Shown here in pieces: positions 6,719 to 12,791 of a stretch of 14,136 nt of DNA. The stretch comes from Phycisphaerae bacterium. GTDB lineage: Bacteria; Chloroflexota; Anaerolineae; 4572-78; J111. The first letter of the stretch is position 1. Each line of letters begins with the position of its first letter. The DNA lies in assembly GCA_028285035.1 (NCBI GenBank), contig JANQQF010000056.1, positions 1 through 14,136 of the forward strand, given 5' to 3'. The position numbers and the translations under genes are program-made. The notes beneath the pieces were generated by a model. It saw nothing but the letters and a program-made list of their open reading frames with translations. It was not told the DNA's origin and searched no databases.

Positions 6719-6742
6719 ACGCGAGAAAGAAAATTTACACAA

Positions 6743-6756
6743 GTAAAAAAACTTAC
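6743..6756. promoter_or_regulatory. Candidate TetR operator 2 (GTAA-N6-TTAC)
   Basis: GTAAAAAAACTTAC, the same outer tetranucleotides and spacing as operator 1; the arms extend to AGTAA/TTACT. It is located about 18 bases past the predicted hydrolase transcription start. Confidence 0.55.
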
Positions 6757-6827
6757 TCAAGAAAAAGAAGGCGACATTGTTCAGTTGATCCTCTCGGGCG
6801 ACTGAGCGCCACACCTATGGAGACATT

Positions 6828-7901
6828 ATGACAAAGATAAACGATCCCAAAGAAATACTAAAGCTTATTAAAATACTATCCCCACAGACTCTACCGAGAC
6901 TGGAGTACATCTCGCGTGAGGACCTAACGCTGACAAATGTCCGCGAAGGCGGTATCAAGAAAGATGCCACCATCACCACGGACATACGTTACCCGCAACC
7001 GGCTGCGTACCCGTTGGGTGCAGAGAACGCGCACGGCGAGATCGAGATGCTTGGCGACATTGAGGCCACTCACTGGTACGCCGAAGCGGATGGAAGCACC
7101 TGGCATTTCGTCACCGCCGGTGATCCGAGCAACGAGCCGTTCGTCCTTGTGCACGGCTTCCCCGAAAGCTGGTACACCTTCCACAATCAGATGCGGGATC
7201 TGTCTGATCAATTCTACTGTATCGCCGTCGATACGCTCGGAAATGGTCAAAGCGACAAACGGCTGGAGCTGGACTACCGTTACTCAGTGATCGCGGCCTC
7301 GCTGGCGAAGTTGCTAGACACCATCGGGGTTGAGCGCTTCAACCTCGGCGGACACGACCGTGGGTCGGTAATCTCTGATCATCTGCTGAATGTCGAGGGG
7401 ATGGAAGGACGTGTGCTGCGCTACATTCGCATGCAGCAGTCAGCGAACGAGCCGCACGGTGACCCCAAGCCACCGCACGACATCTTCGCCCAGTCGTGGT
7501 TCCCCAACCTGATGAAGTGGACCGGCTTCCCTCGGGTAGCCTACGCCGCAGGCGGATATCGCGTGGAGGGCATCACTAAAGAGGTGTTGGATCGGCTCGA
7601 TCACGAGGTGAAGTTCAAGGGAGTGGCCGAGGCCTCACCGCGACAATTTGACCACACCAACTTGGAGAAAGAGCTTGCGGATCGCCACAACTTCCTGTTT
7701 GCGAAGATGACCATGCCGGTCTTGTTCCTCCAAGGGAAGCTCGACCCAGGTCAGCACCCGGAAGAATACGAAAACACACCAGCCTTCGTCACCAACGGAC
7801 GGGTTCAATTTATCGACGGCAACCACTTCTTCCAGTTGGGCGCTTCTTCAGAAGCCGCAACGGCCGCCATGCGGGCGTTCTTGTCTGAGCCACTGCCATA
7901 G
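6828..7901 (+). CDS. Alpha/beta hydrolase, epoxide hydrolase / haloacetate dehalogenase-like
   Basis: 357 residues. The oxyanion motif is HGFPESW (109-115). The nucleophile elbow GGHDRGS places Asp177 as nucleophile, the hallmark of epoxide hydrolases and haloalkane/haloacetate dehalogenases. Asp306 (GKLDPG) and His333 (GNHFF) complete the triad. The Arg after the nucleophile (HDRG) is typical of haloacetate dehalogenases, but a second Arg those enzymes use four residues after the nucleophile is Val here, so the substrate class is open. An N-terminal extension of about 75 residues precedes the usual fold. The start has GGAGA 5 bases upstream. It is GC-rich (40/60 in 7441-7500), unlike its neighbours. 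It is a single gene divergent from a TetR regulator, with its own promoter and candidate operator. Confidence 0.88.
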   Translation: MTKINDPKEILKLIKILSPQTLPRLEYISREDLTLTNVREGGIKKDATITTDIRYPQPAAYPLGAENAHGEIEMLGDIEATHWYAEADGSTWHFVTAGDPSNEPFVLVHGFPESWYTFHNQMRDLSDQFYCIAVDTLGNGQSDKRLELDYRYSVIAASLAKLLDTIGVERFNLGGHDRGSVISDHLLNVEGMEGRVLRYIRMQQSANEPHGDPKPPHDIFAQSWFPNLMKWTGFPRVAYAAGGYRVEGITKEVLDRLDHEVKFKGVAEASPRQFDHTNLEKELADRHNFLFAKMTMPVLFLQGKLDPGQHPEEYENTPAFVTNGRVQFIDGNHFFQLGASSEAATAAMRAFLSEPLP

Positions 7902-7911
7902 CCATAGAAGG

Positions 7912-7927
7912 CTGTCTCATCAGACAG
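7912..7927 (+). terminator. Weak hairpin after the hydrolase gene
   Basis: CTGTCT / AGACAG stem with a CATC loop, 10 bases past the stop codon. It is followed by ACTCCCTTATTC, not a T-tract, so it is a doubtful intrinsic terminator. Confidence 0.3.
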
Positions 7928-8002
7928 ACTCCCTTATTCAAAGAAAAGACGGGACCATTCCACCTCATAGATCTACCAGTTCTGTTTCAAGCGGCCTGTT
8001 GA

Positions 8003-8031
8003 TTGATCAGGGAATGTTTCCGGACTATGTT
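8003..8031 (+). promoter_or_regulatory. Candidate promoter for the NmrA-like gene cluster
   Basis: TTGATC (8003-8008), a 17-base spacer, then TATGTT (8026-8031). The predicted start, near 8038, falls inside the left arm of the 27-bp inverted repeat, so the leader would carry most of both arms. Confidence 0.4.
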
Positions 8032-8133
8032 ATAGTCATCCTGAATGAATTGTACGAATATAGAACAGCCTGAAGTTGCTCAAAACCCTAACTCTTAACC
8101 GTATCCTCGTACAAATGAAACAGGATGACTATA
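8031..8133. repeat. 27-bp inverted repeat in the NmrA-like leader
   Basis: The left arm (8031-8057) begins TATAGTCATCCTG and ends TTGTACGA. The right arm (8107-8133) is its inverse complement over the outer 13 and inner 8 positions, with a poorly matching 6-base middle. The arms are 49 bases apart, and the right arm ends about 10 bases before the ribosome site of the next gene. It could be a paired operator, an mRNA leader stem or a relic of a small element. Confidence 0.8.
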
Positions 8134-8153
8134 GCCTAAAGCAGAGGATAAAC

Positions 8154-8804
8154 ATGAAGAAAATACTTGTGCTAGGTGCCACTGGGTTTTTAGGTCAAAA
8201 TCTTGTGAAAAGACTTCTTGACCGAGGGTACGACGTGAGGGTTTTGGTCAGGAATACAGCCAATGTGAGCCATCTTTCGGTATTTGACAAGGTGGAAGTA
8301 ATACAGGGAGCCTATTTTGATAAGGCGCGACTCAAAGATGTGGTGGCAAATTCGGATGCGGTCATGACCACCATCGCCCCAAAGCCTTTGAGCAACGTGT
8401 CTGACAATGAAATGGGTCAGTATAAAGCGAGCTTTGTCGAGTTAATCACTGTTCTCGAGACGCTTAAGATTGATCGTTTTGTTCATGTCGCTGGATCAAC
8501 CATTCGGTTTAGGAACGAAAAATTGTCTTTCAGAAGGAAAGTACTTCGATTTGTGTTAACAACAATCGCTAGACCTGCCGTGCGCTTGAAGGACTTTGAG
8601 CTCCAGACGATGGAACAGCGTAATTTTAATTGGATCAGTATAAGATCGCCAAGAATTTTCGAAGGGATCAAAGGTTCTCTTGTGGCTGACGCTCGTAATA
8701 TGCCAGGCGGGAAAGTGGATGTTGTCCAATTGGCCGACTTCATGATTGACCAACTTGAAAAAAATGACTGGGTACGAAAAGCGCCATTCGTCGCTACCAA
8801 ATGA
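8154..8804 (+). CDS. NAD(P)-binding protein, NmrA-like atypical SDR
   Basis: 216 residues of the NAD(P)H-binding / NmrA-like Rossmann group: short atypical SDRs that act as reductases, epimerase relatives or redox sensors. The glycine-rich loop GATGFLG (8-14) sits right after the first strand KKILVLG. VRVLVRN (28-34) supplies an Arg where NADP-preferring members bind the phosphate. Further family landmarks are GAYFDKARL, VMTTIAP, FVHVAGST and WISIRSPRIF. It lacks the YxxxK of classical SDRs, as is normal for this group. The start is ATG 8154 with AGAGGA upstream; a longer in-frame reading from 8076 would run through the inverted repeat and is unlikely. It is followed by two small membrane-protein genes on the same strand with short gaps, so it probably heads an operon. 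Confidence 0.88.
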   Translation: MKKILVLGATGFLGQNLVKRLLDRGYDVRVLVRNTANVSHLSVFDKVEVIQGAYFDKARLKDVVANSDAVMTTIAPKPLSNVSDNEMGQYKASFVELITVLETLKIDRFVHVAGSTIRFRNEKLSFRRKVLRFVLTTIARPAVRLKDFELQTMEQRNFNWISIRSPRIFEGIKGSLVADARNMPGGKVDVVQLADFMIDQLEKNDWVRKAPFVATK

Positions 8805-8859
8805 TGAGTTTTTTAATTAATTTGCTGTTGTGAGGTCTTATCTTATAAGCAAGAATATA

Positions 8860-9276
8860 ATGAAAATCCTCAAAATTGTTGTCTTAGCTTTATCGGGTCT
8901 GGCGTTGTTCTACGCCAGTTCATCGCGGTTAATCAATCCGACAGGCGCCGTTTTCCTACAAACCTATTTCGCGAATCCCGTAAATAGTCTGGCACTCGAT
9001 ATCGATTTGGTCAATGAAATAAGAGGGGTCGGCGCAGTTATGTTTTTTGGGGGAATAGTTGCCTTTCTTGGCACAATAAGGGCCGACTTCAGGCAGACGG
9101 CATTTGTTGTGACCACTGTTATTTTCGGTGGCGTTGTCTTTGGCCGGTCACTCAGCCTGTTCATCGATGGAATACCCAATGTAAATCTGATTCGTGCGGC
9201 TATTGCTGAAGGCGTTTTGGCCGTACTCAATATTTTTTGTTTGGTTCATCTCTTGGTCCAGGGTCGTAAGTCGTAA
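8860..9276 (+). CDS. DUF4345-type membrane protein
   Basis: 138 residues with four predicted membrane helices: about 1-20 (KILKIVVLALSGLALFYAS), 55-73 (GVGAVMFFGGIVAFLG), 80-100 and 115-135. Recognisable family landmarks are RLINPTGA, the DLVNEIRGVGAVM stretch and FGRSLSLFIDGIPN, all of which I associate with DUF4345; the function is unknown. I chose ATG 8860 because the first helix begins there; GTG 8830 is an in-frame alternative and neither has a strong ribosome site. It lies 55 bases after the NmrA-like gene and 32 before the next membrane gene. Confidence 0.8.
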   Translation: MKILKIVVLALSGLALFYASSSRLINPTGAVFLQTYFANPVNSLALDIDLVNEIRGVGAVMFFGGIVAFLGTIRADFRQTAFVVTTVIFGGVVFGRSLSLFIDGIPNVNLIRAAIAEGVLAVLNIFCLVHLLVQGRKS

Positions 9277-9308
9277 GGGAGCAGATACAAGTTTCGAAAG
9301 GAAAAATC

Positions 9309-9740
9309 ATGCGCTCACAAATTATTCGTATCATCTTTACCATCTTGATTGGCGTCTATGCTGTCTTGCCCCTGTTTGCCGAGTTAAACGCGACCCATGT
9401 CGTCAATCCCGATTGGCCGGGACACGCCCGTTTACACAACGTTTGGCTCCTCGTCCAAAATGCGCTACTCGGCGTGATGTCACTCTATCTCATCTGGAAA
9501 CGACCCTCGCGAGAAAACCTATTGATCGCAGGACTGATTAGCACAATCATTTTTGGGAGTTTCCTCATTTCTGGCTTAACAGCCCCACTCTACGGCGGAA
9601 CCCTCACCGACGCGGGTGCCGAAGTCCTCCTTGTACAAGGCGTTGACATAAACGTCTTTGTACTTGGGGCTAGCTTTGTCATCAGTCTAATCGGCTTAGG
9701 CTTGACATACACATCCGAAAAAAGACCCACCACCAATTAA
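9309..9740 (+). CDS. Four-helix membrane protein with NATH-xx-NP-x-WP-x-HAR motif
   Basis: 143 residues. Helices run at about 5-24, 46-63 (VWLLVQNALLGVMSLYLIW), 70-91 and 112-134. The loop after helix 1, AELNATHVVNPDWPGHARLH, looks conserved and polar and could be a binding or catalytic loop facing one side of the membrane. I recall similar uncharacterised small membrane proteins but cannot name the family securely. The start is well supported by AAAGGAA about 6 bases before the ATG. It is the last gene of the plus-strand cluster with the NmrA-like and DUF4345 genes; a hairpin-rich non-coding stretch follows. Confidence 0.8.
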   Translation: MRSQIIRIIFTILIGVYAVLPLFAELNATHVVNPDWPGHARLHNVWLLVQNALLGVMSLYLIWKRPSRENLLIAGLISTIIFGSFLISGLTAPLYGGTLTDAGAEVLLVQGVDINVFVLGASFVISLIGLGLTYTSEKRPTTN

Positions 9741-9766
9741 CCCAGGTTTTGTCCTACAAGGCATTA

Positions 9767-10040
9767 TGTCATTCTGAGTAACTGAGAAGGTGGACGGCGT
9801 ACCTTCTACAAAAAGAAAGAAACATCGGACCAGGTCACTCCCGCGTGCTTTTGGCGGGAGTCCACCATTCGTTAGCCCTGATCAGTGGATACCCGACAAC
9901 TTCATTCGGGTATGACACAAAACAGCTAGTGGAGCGACGAAAGGGGTTCGTGTCACGGACACGCAGAATCTTCAAAATCAAGTTGTTTTCGAGCATTCAG
10001 TGGAGATTATTTACCGCGTTTCAATTCGTTCAGAATGACA
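9767..10040. repeat. Hairpin-rich non-coding element with TGTCATTCTGA ends
   Basis: A 274-bp stretch bounded by perfect 11-bp inverted repeats, TGTCATTCTGA (9767-9777) and TCAGAATGACA (10030-10040). Inside are AGAAGGT/ACCTTCT (9785-9791/9801-9807), the two hairpins of the repeat core (9834-9917), and CGTGTC/GACACG near 9950-9963. A 73-codon plus-strand open frame at 9845 runs through these hairpins and is not credible as a gene. The whole gap 9741-10085 holds no gene. Confidence 0.65.
9834..9917 (+). repeat. Repeat core, copy 2 (two hairpins, compensatory changes)
   Basis: Same orientation as copy 1 and only the core, without the CTWATAG arms. Hairpin A is ACTCCCGC (9837-9844) with GCGGGAGT (9854-9861). 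Hairpin B is ATACCCGA (9889-9896) with TCGGGTAT (9906-9913). Relative to copy 3, each stem carries a paired substitution that keeps base pairing. Confidence 0.8.
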
Positions 10041-10085
10041 ATCGCACACCTCAAAACTTGGGTTAATTAAGGGGCGAAAAATAAA

Positions 10086-11033
10086 TTATAAAGTGGCAGC
10101 CTGCTGTTCCAACCACTTTATAATCGCTTGGTTTGTTTCTTCCGGCTTTTCTTGTTGGATCCAATGACCGCAATCTAGATTGACTACGTCCGCATTGGGC
10201 ACGAACTCAGTCAGCTTTTCAGACTTCGGAATCACATCGCGGTCACCATAGATCATCAGTGTAGGCTGTTGGATGATTGGGTTCACGTCCGCCAATATAT
10301 GCCAGTTGTGGTCAAGATTTCTGTACCAATTGATACTGCCGGTGAACCCTGTTGATTCGAAGGCGGAGACGAAAACGGCCAGCTCGTTGTCGCTCATGAT
10401 AGGCTCACCAAGAGGTGTTTCTGCTCTGGCAAGATTAATCATCGCCATACCTGGCTGGGGCGGGGCGGGGGGCACGTTCTTCCGGAACATATTGCGAAGG
10501 AACTGGAATGTATTTTCTTCTAATACGGCGTCTGCGACGCCTGACTGTCGATTGAAGTGGACAAAATAGTAGTCGCCGCCAAATATTTCTTCCATCCACT
10601 CGATCCAGGGTCTTTCGCCGCGCTCTTGATAAGGCACGCTCAGGTTTATCACGCTATTTACACGGTGTGGGTGCAATAAGGTCAGCCACCAAACGACCAT
10701 TGCCCCCCAATCATGACCGACAAAGGTGGCATCTTCGTATCCGTAGTGATCGAGAAGGGCGATGAGGTCACCCGACAACTGTTCGATGTCATAGTCTGTT
10801 ACGTCAGTCGGACAGGATGAGTTGCCATACCCCCGCTGGTTTGGGACGATGACATGGTAGCCCGCTGCGGCAAGGGCGGGCACCTGATGTCGCCAAGAAA
10901 AGGCATGCTCTGGCCAGCCGTGGCAGAGTACAATGGGCTTTCCTACATTTTGCTGGCCTGCTTCAAAGACTTCGAGTTCCACCCCGTTGACCGAAATAAG
11001 GGTGGGCTTGGGAAAATCAGTTGGATTAAACAT
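10086..11033 (-). CDS. Epoxide hydrolase (alpha/beta hydrolase fold)
   Basis: 315 residues, the usual size of a soluble epoxide hydrolase, which opens epoxides to diols through an Asp-alkyl ester in the cytosol. Signatures in order: HGWPEHAFSW (39-48, oxyanion HGxP), RGYGNS (68-72), nucleophile elbow VGHDWGA with Asp108, cap-domain Tyr candidates at YYF (155-156) and NWYRN (Tyr237), acid YGDRD (Asp266) and CGHW with His290. Both cap tyrosines that activate the epoxide seem present, so an active enzyme is likely; some dehalogenases share the elbow but not these tyrosines. The start has AGGAG about 10 bases before the ATG at 11033. It stands alone, with a full repeat copy about 110 bases upstream and hairpins downstream. 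It is clearly distinct from the longer hydrolase at 6828. Confidence 0.92.
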   Translation of the reverse strand: MFNPTDFPKPTLISVNGVELEVFEAGQQNVGKPIVLCHGWPEHAFSWRHQVPALAAAGYHVIVPNQRGYGNSSCPTDVTDYDIEQLSGDLIALLDHYGYEDATFVGHDWGAMVVWWLTLLHPHRVNSVINLSVPYQERGERPWIEWMEEIFGGDYYFVHFNRQSGVADAVLEENTFQFLRNMFRKNVPPAPPQPGMAMINLARAETPLGEPIMSDNELAVFVSAFESTGFTGSINWYRNLDHNWHILADVNPIIQQPTLMIYGDRDVIPKSEKLTEFVPNADVVNLDCGHWIQQEKPEETNQAIIKWLEQQAATL

Positions 11034-11140
11034 TGTCTAAAATCTCCTCTATTTTTAAGAATGTATCAGCATTAGACCTTATGCCTACCGCCGGTTGAGT
11101 AGGCTGGGTTCGCCGTATCAAAACCAAGGGTATACATAAG

Positions 11141-11306
11141 TCCTAATAGATAAGTCAGATAAACACCGGAAAATGAAAGACGTTGTGTCATGCCCGAATG
11201 GTTTTGTCGGGCATCCATGAGGCGTTGTAGCGGTGGATTCCCGCCAAAAGCACGCGGGAATGACAAGCATCGATTTTACGGGTTTAAAATGGTTTGTCTA
11301 TAAGCA
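11141..11306 (-). repeat. MITE-like repeat, copy 3 (inverted)
   Basis: About 166 bp and, read on the minus strand, collinear with copy 1 over its whole length: CTTATAG arm, AAACCCGTAAAATCGAT, two-hairpin core (11186-11265), TTCCGG and CTATTAG arm. Terminal inverted repeats TCCTAATAGATAAGTCA (11141-11157) and the complement of 11290-11306 match at about 12 of 17 positions. It lies in the ~318-base gap between the epoxide hydrolase and the WYL gene; the open frames across it are not credible genes. Confidence 0.75.
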
Positions 11307-11351
11307 TTATAGAGGAGCTTTGTGACAACAGTATGTCAGGGGTCTAAAAAA

Positions 11352-12044
11352 TCAGTCGTAGCACTCAAAAAACTCTTGTAAGGTTATATCGTGAGGGGTA
11401 AATCCTTCGGAAAGGACCTCTAACTTTCTAATCCTATCGAGGCGAAAATGTCGAAAGTCCTTACGCAAACGGCACCACGCCACCAATAGCCAACCATCCC
11501 GTGCGCTTAACAAAGCAAATGGCTCAATCGTTCTGTTCGTCGTTTTACGGGTCGCATTTGTATATTCAATGCTTGTCAAGAAAAAATTGGTCAGCGCAAA
11601 TTGCAAGGCAGATAAATTGGTACTCGTTCTTTCGATATCCTTGAGCTGGCTGAATTGTGTCCGTTCAGAAAGCAAGTTGGCTTTGTCTTTTGCATTTCGA
11701 TTGAGTACAGATTTGATCTTATCGATCGCGTCTGAATAATCTTTGATTAATGATGAGTCTTTGTTTTTCAGAACTAATTGTTCAGCCGTAATTAATGCAT
11801 TTGCCTCGCTTTCCGTAAACATCACAGGCGGGAGCCTGTAATGATCCATCAGTCCGTACCCTTTACCTTCTTCAACATAAATTGGAATGCCAGCTTGTTC
11901 TAGGGCTCTCATATCTCGATAAATTGTCCTGACACTCACTGAAAATTTGGCGGCAAGTTCAGATGCGGTCAAAAGCCTTTTGGTCTGTAATTGGGTGATG
12001 ATTTCAGTCAATCGTGAAATCCGTTTTGTATCTTTATTATTCAC
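11352..12044 (-). CDS. YafY-type regulator with HTH and WYL domains
   Basis: 230 residues. An N-terminal HTH_11/DeoR-like domain (about 8-62) carries the helix-turn-helix LTASELAAKFSVSVRTIYRD, followed by the wing MRALEQAGIPIYVEEGKGYGL. A middle linker leads to a C-terminal WYL domain at about 140-215 with the hallmark GWLLVAWCRLRKDFRHFRLD. WYL domains bind nucleic acid or small ligands in many transcription factors. The start is GTG at 12044; a TGA lies two codons upstream and no ATG is near. It follows the TetR gene on the same strand after 53 bases containing a small hairpin, so the two regulators may be cotranscribed. Confidence 0.9.
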   Translation of the reverse strand: MNNKDTKRISRLTEIITQLQTKRLLTASELAAKFSVSVRTIYRDMRALEQAGIPIYVEEGKGYGLMDHYRLPPVMFTESEANALITAEQLVLKNKDSSLIKDYSDAIDKIKSVLNRNAKDKANLLSERTQFSQLKDIERTSTNLSALQFALTNFFLTSIEYTNATRKTTNRTIEPFALLSARDGWLLVAWCRLRKDFRHFRLDRIRKLEVLSEGFTPHDITLQEFFECYD

Positions 12045-12070
12045 TAATCAGATTTTCCACTGAGATGACG

Positions 12071-12087
12071 GTCACTTTGTAGGTGAC
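12071..12087. other. Small hairpin between the TetR and WYL genes
   Basis: GTCAC (12071-12075) and GTGAC (12083-12087) with a 7-base loop, in the 53-base gap. There is no T-tract on the minus strand, so it is not a standard terminator. It may be a processing or regulatory site, or chance. Confidence 0.25.
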
Positions 12088-12097
12088 TTTCATCTGT

Positions 12098-12688
12098 TTA
12101 TTTTGAAGCGATCCCGCTCTCTTTTTTCTGCTCTGAGTTCGGATCACTTAGCTGCTTTAACGGAAAAATCAATAGCAGATTGATATATTCTGCCATTTCC
12201 TCCTTTGAGCACGCCATGCCCGACTCTAACCACCAGCGTAGGCAGTTGATTATTGATGAGGCGAAGTGGTGCGCCATAAGTTCGTGTGGAATATGGGGGC
12301 TGTAAAAGGTTTGCCGCCCTTCCTCCAGACCAAAGCTAGTGGCGACATCGAGAATCTGATTGGCGGCAGAGCTGTTTAAAAGCATCAAAAATAGGGGGGC
12401 TTTGGCTTCGATATAGTTGAGAATAGCTAGCGTGTTCTCCTCGGAGGCCCTTTCATCAGATGGGGGGAGCACCACCTGCCGAAACTCTGCCACCCACTCA
12501 TTGGCGAGTGCCTGTAACAGTGCTTCCTTTCCCTCATAGTGACGATAAAAGGTTTTGTAGCCAACCTGCGCTTTCTGGGCGATGTCCCGCACCGAGATGT
12601 TCTCATACCCTTCACTGCTTACCAAGTCAATTAATGCCTGCCGCAATAAGCTGCGTGTACGTTGGACACGTAAATCATTTTCGTTCAT
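12098..12688 (-). CDS. TetR/AcrR-family regulator of the CHRD operon
   Basis: 196 residues. The DNA-binding domain is at 8-57: QRTRSLLRQALIDLV, the helix-turn-helix VRDIAQKAQVGYKTFYRHYE and the conserved GKEALL. The rest is a helical ligand domain ending in a polar tail. The start is ATG 12688. No Shine-Dalgarno precedes it, and a strong promoter is positioned so that transcription would begin at or near the A of this ATG, suggesting a leaderless mRNA. It is divergent from the CHRD lipoprotein gene with only 103 bases between. Two palindromes there (12708-12723, 12739-12756) are the obvious operator candidates, so it probably represses itself and the lipoprotein operon. The ligand is unknown. 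Confidence 0.92.
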   Translation of the reverse strand: MNENDLRVQRTRSLLRQALIDLVSSEGYENISVRDIAQKAQVGYKTFYRHYEGKEALLQALANEWVAEFRQVVLPPSDERASEENTLAILNYIEAKAPLFLMLLNSSAANQILDVATSFGLEEGRQTFYSPHIPHELMAHHFASSIINCLRWWLESGMACSKEEMAEYINLLLIFPLKQLSDPNSEQKKESGIASK

Positions 12689-12694
12689 AGCTAA

Positions 12695-12723
12695 ATGATA
12701 ATAGGTATTGACACAGATGTCAA
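12695..12723 (-). promoter_or_regulatory. Promoter of the TetR gene (overlaps the CHRD promoter)
   Basis: On the minus strand: TTGACA (12718-12723), an exact 17-base spacer, then TATCAT (12695-12700). The expected start, about 7 bases past the -10, is around 12688, the first base of the TetR start codon. Confidence 0.7.
12708..12723. promoter_or_regulatory. Palindrome formed by two -35 boxes
   Basis: TTGACAcagaTGTCAA: the left arm is the -35 of the plus-strand CHRD promoter and the right arm is the -35 of the minus-strand TetR promoter. A dimeric repressor bound here would shut both. Confidence 0.6.
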
Positions 12724-12736
12724 CTTATGATACACT
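12708..12736 (+). promoter_or_regulatory. Promoter of the CHRD lipoprotein operon
   Basis: TTGACA (12708-12713), an exact 17-base spacer, then TACACT (12731-12736): a consensus -35 and a good -10. Predicted start near 12743, leader about 50 bases. Confidence 0.8.
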
Positions 12737-12738
12737 GC

Positions 12739-12756
12739 GTGTCATAATTATGACAC
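12739..12756. promoter_or_regulatory. Perfect 18-bp palindrome, probable operator
   Basis: GTGTCATAATTATGACAC is a perfect palindrome covering the predicted transcription start of the CHRD operon. Its TGTCA/TGACA half-sites match those in the -35 palindrome, pointing to one protein binding both. Confidence 0.75.
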
Positions 12757-12791
12757 ATAAAGTGTCGTAAAATTAAAGGTAGGGAAAAATT

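Noticed and set aside
9845..10066. 73-codon plus-strand open frame
   Set aside because: It runs through the hairpins of the repeat element, has no ribosome site and a composition set by the palindromes.
11072..11266. 64-codon minus-strand open frame
   Set aside because: It lies largely inside the inverted MITE-like copy, with no ribosome site or family resemblance.
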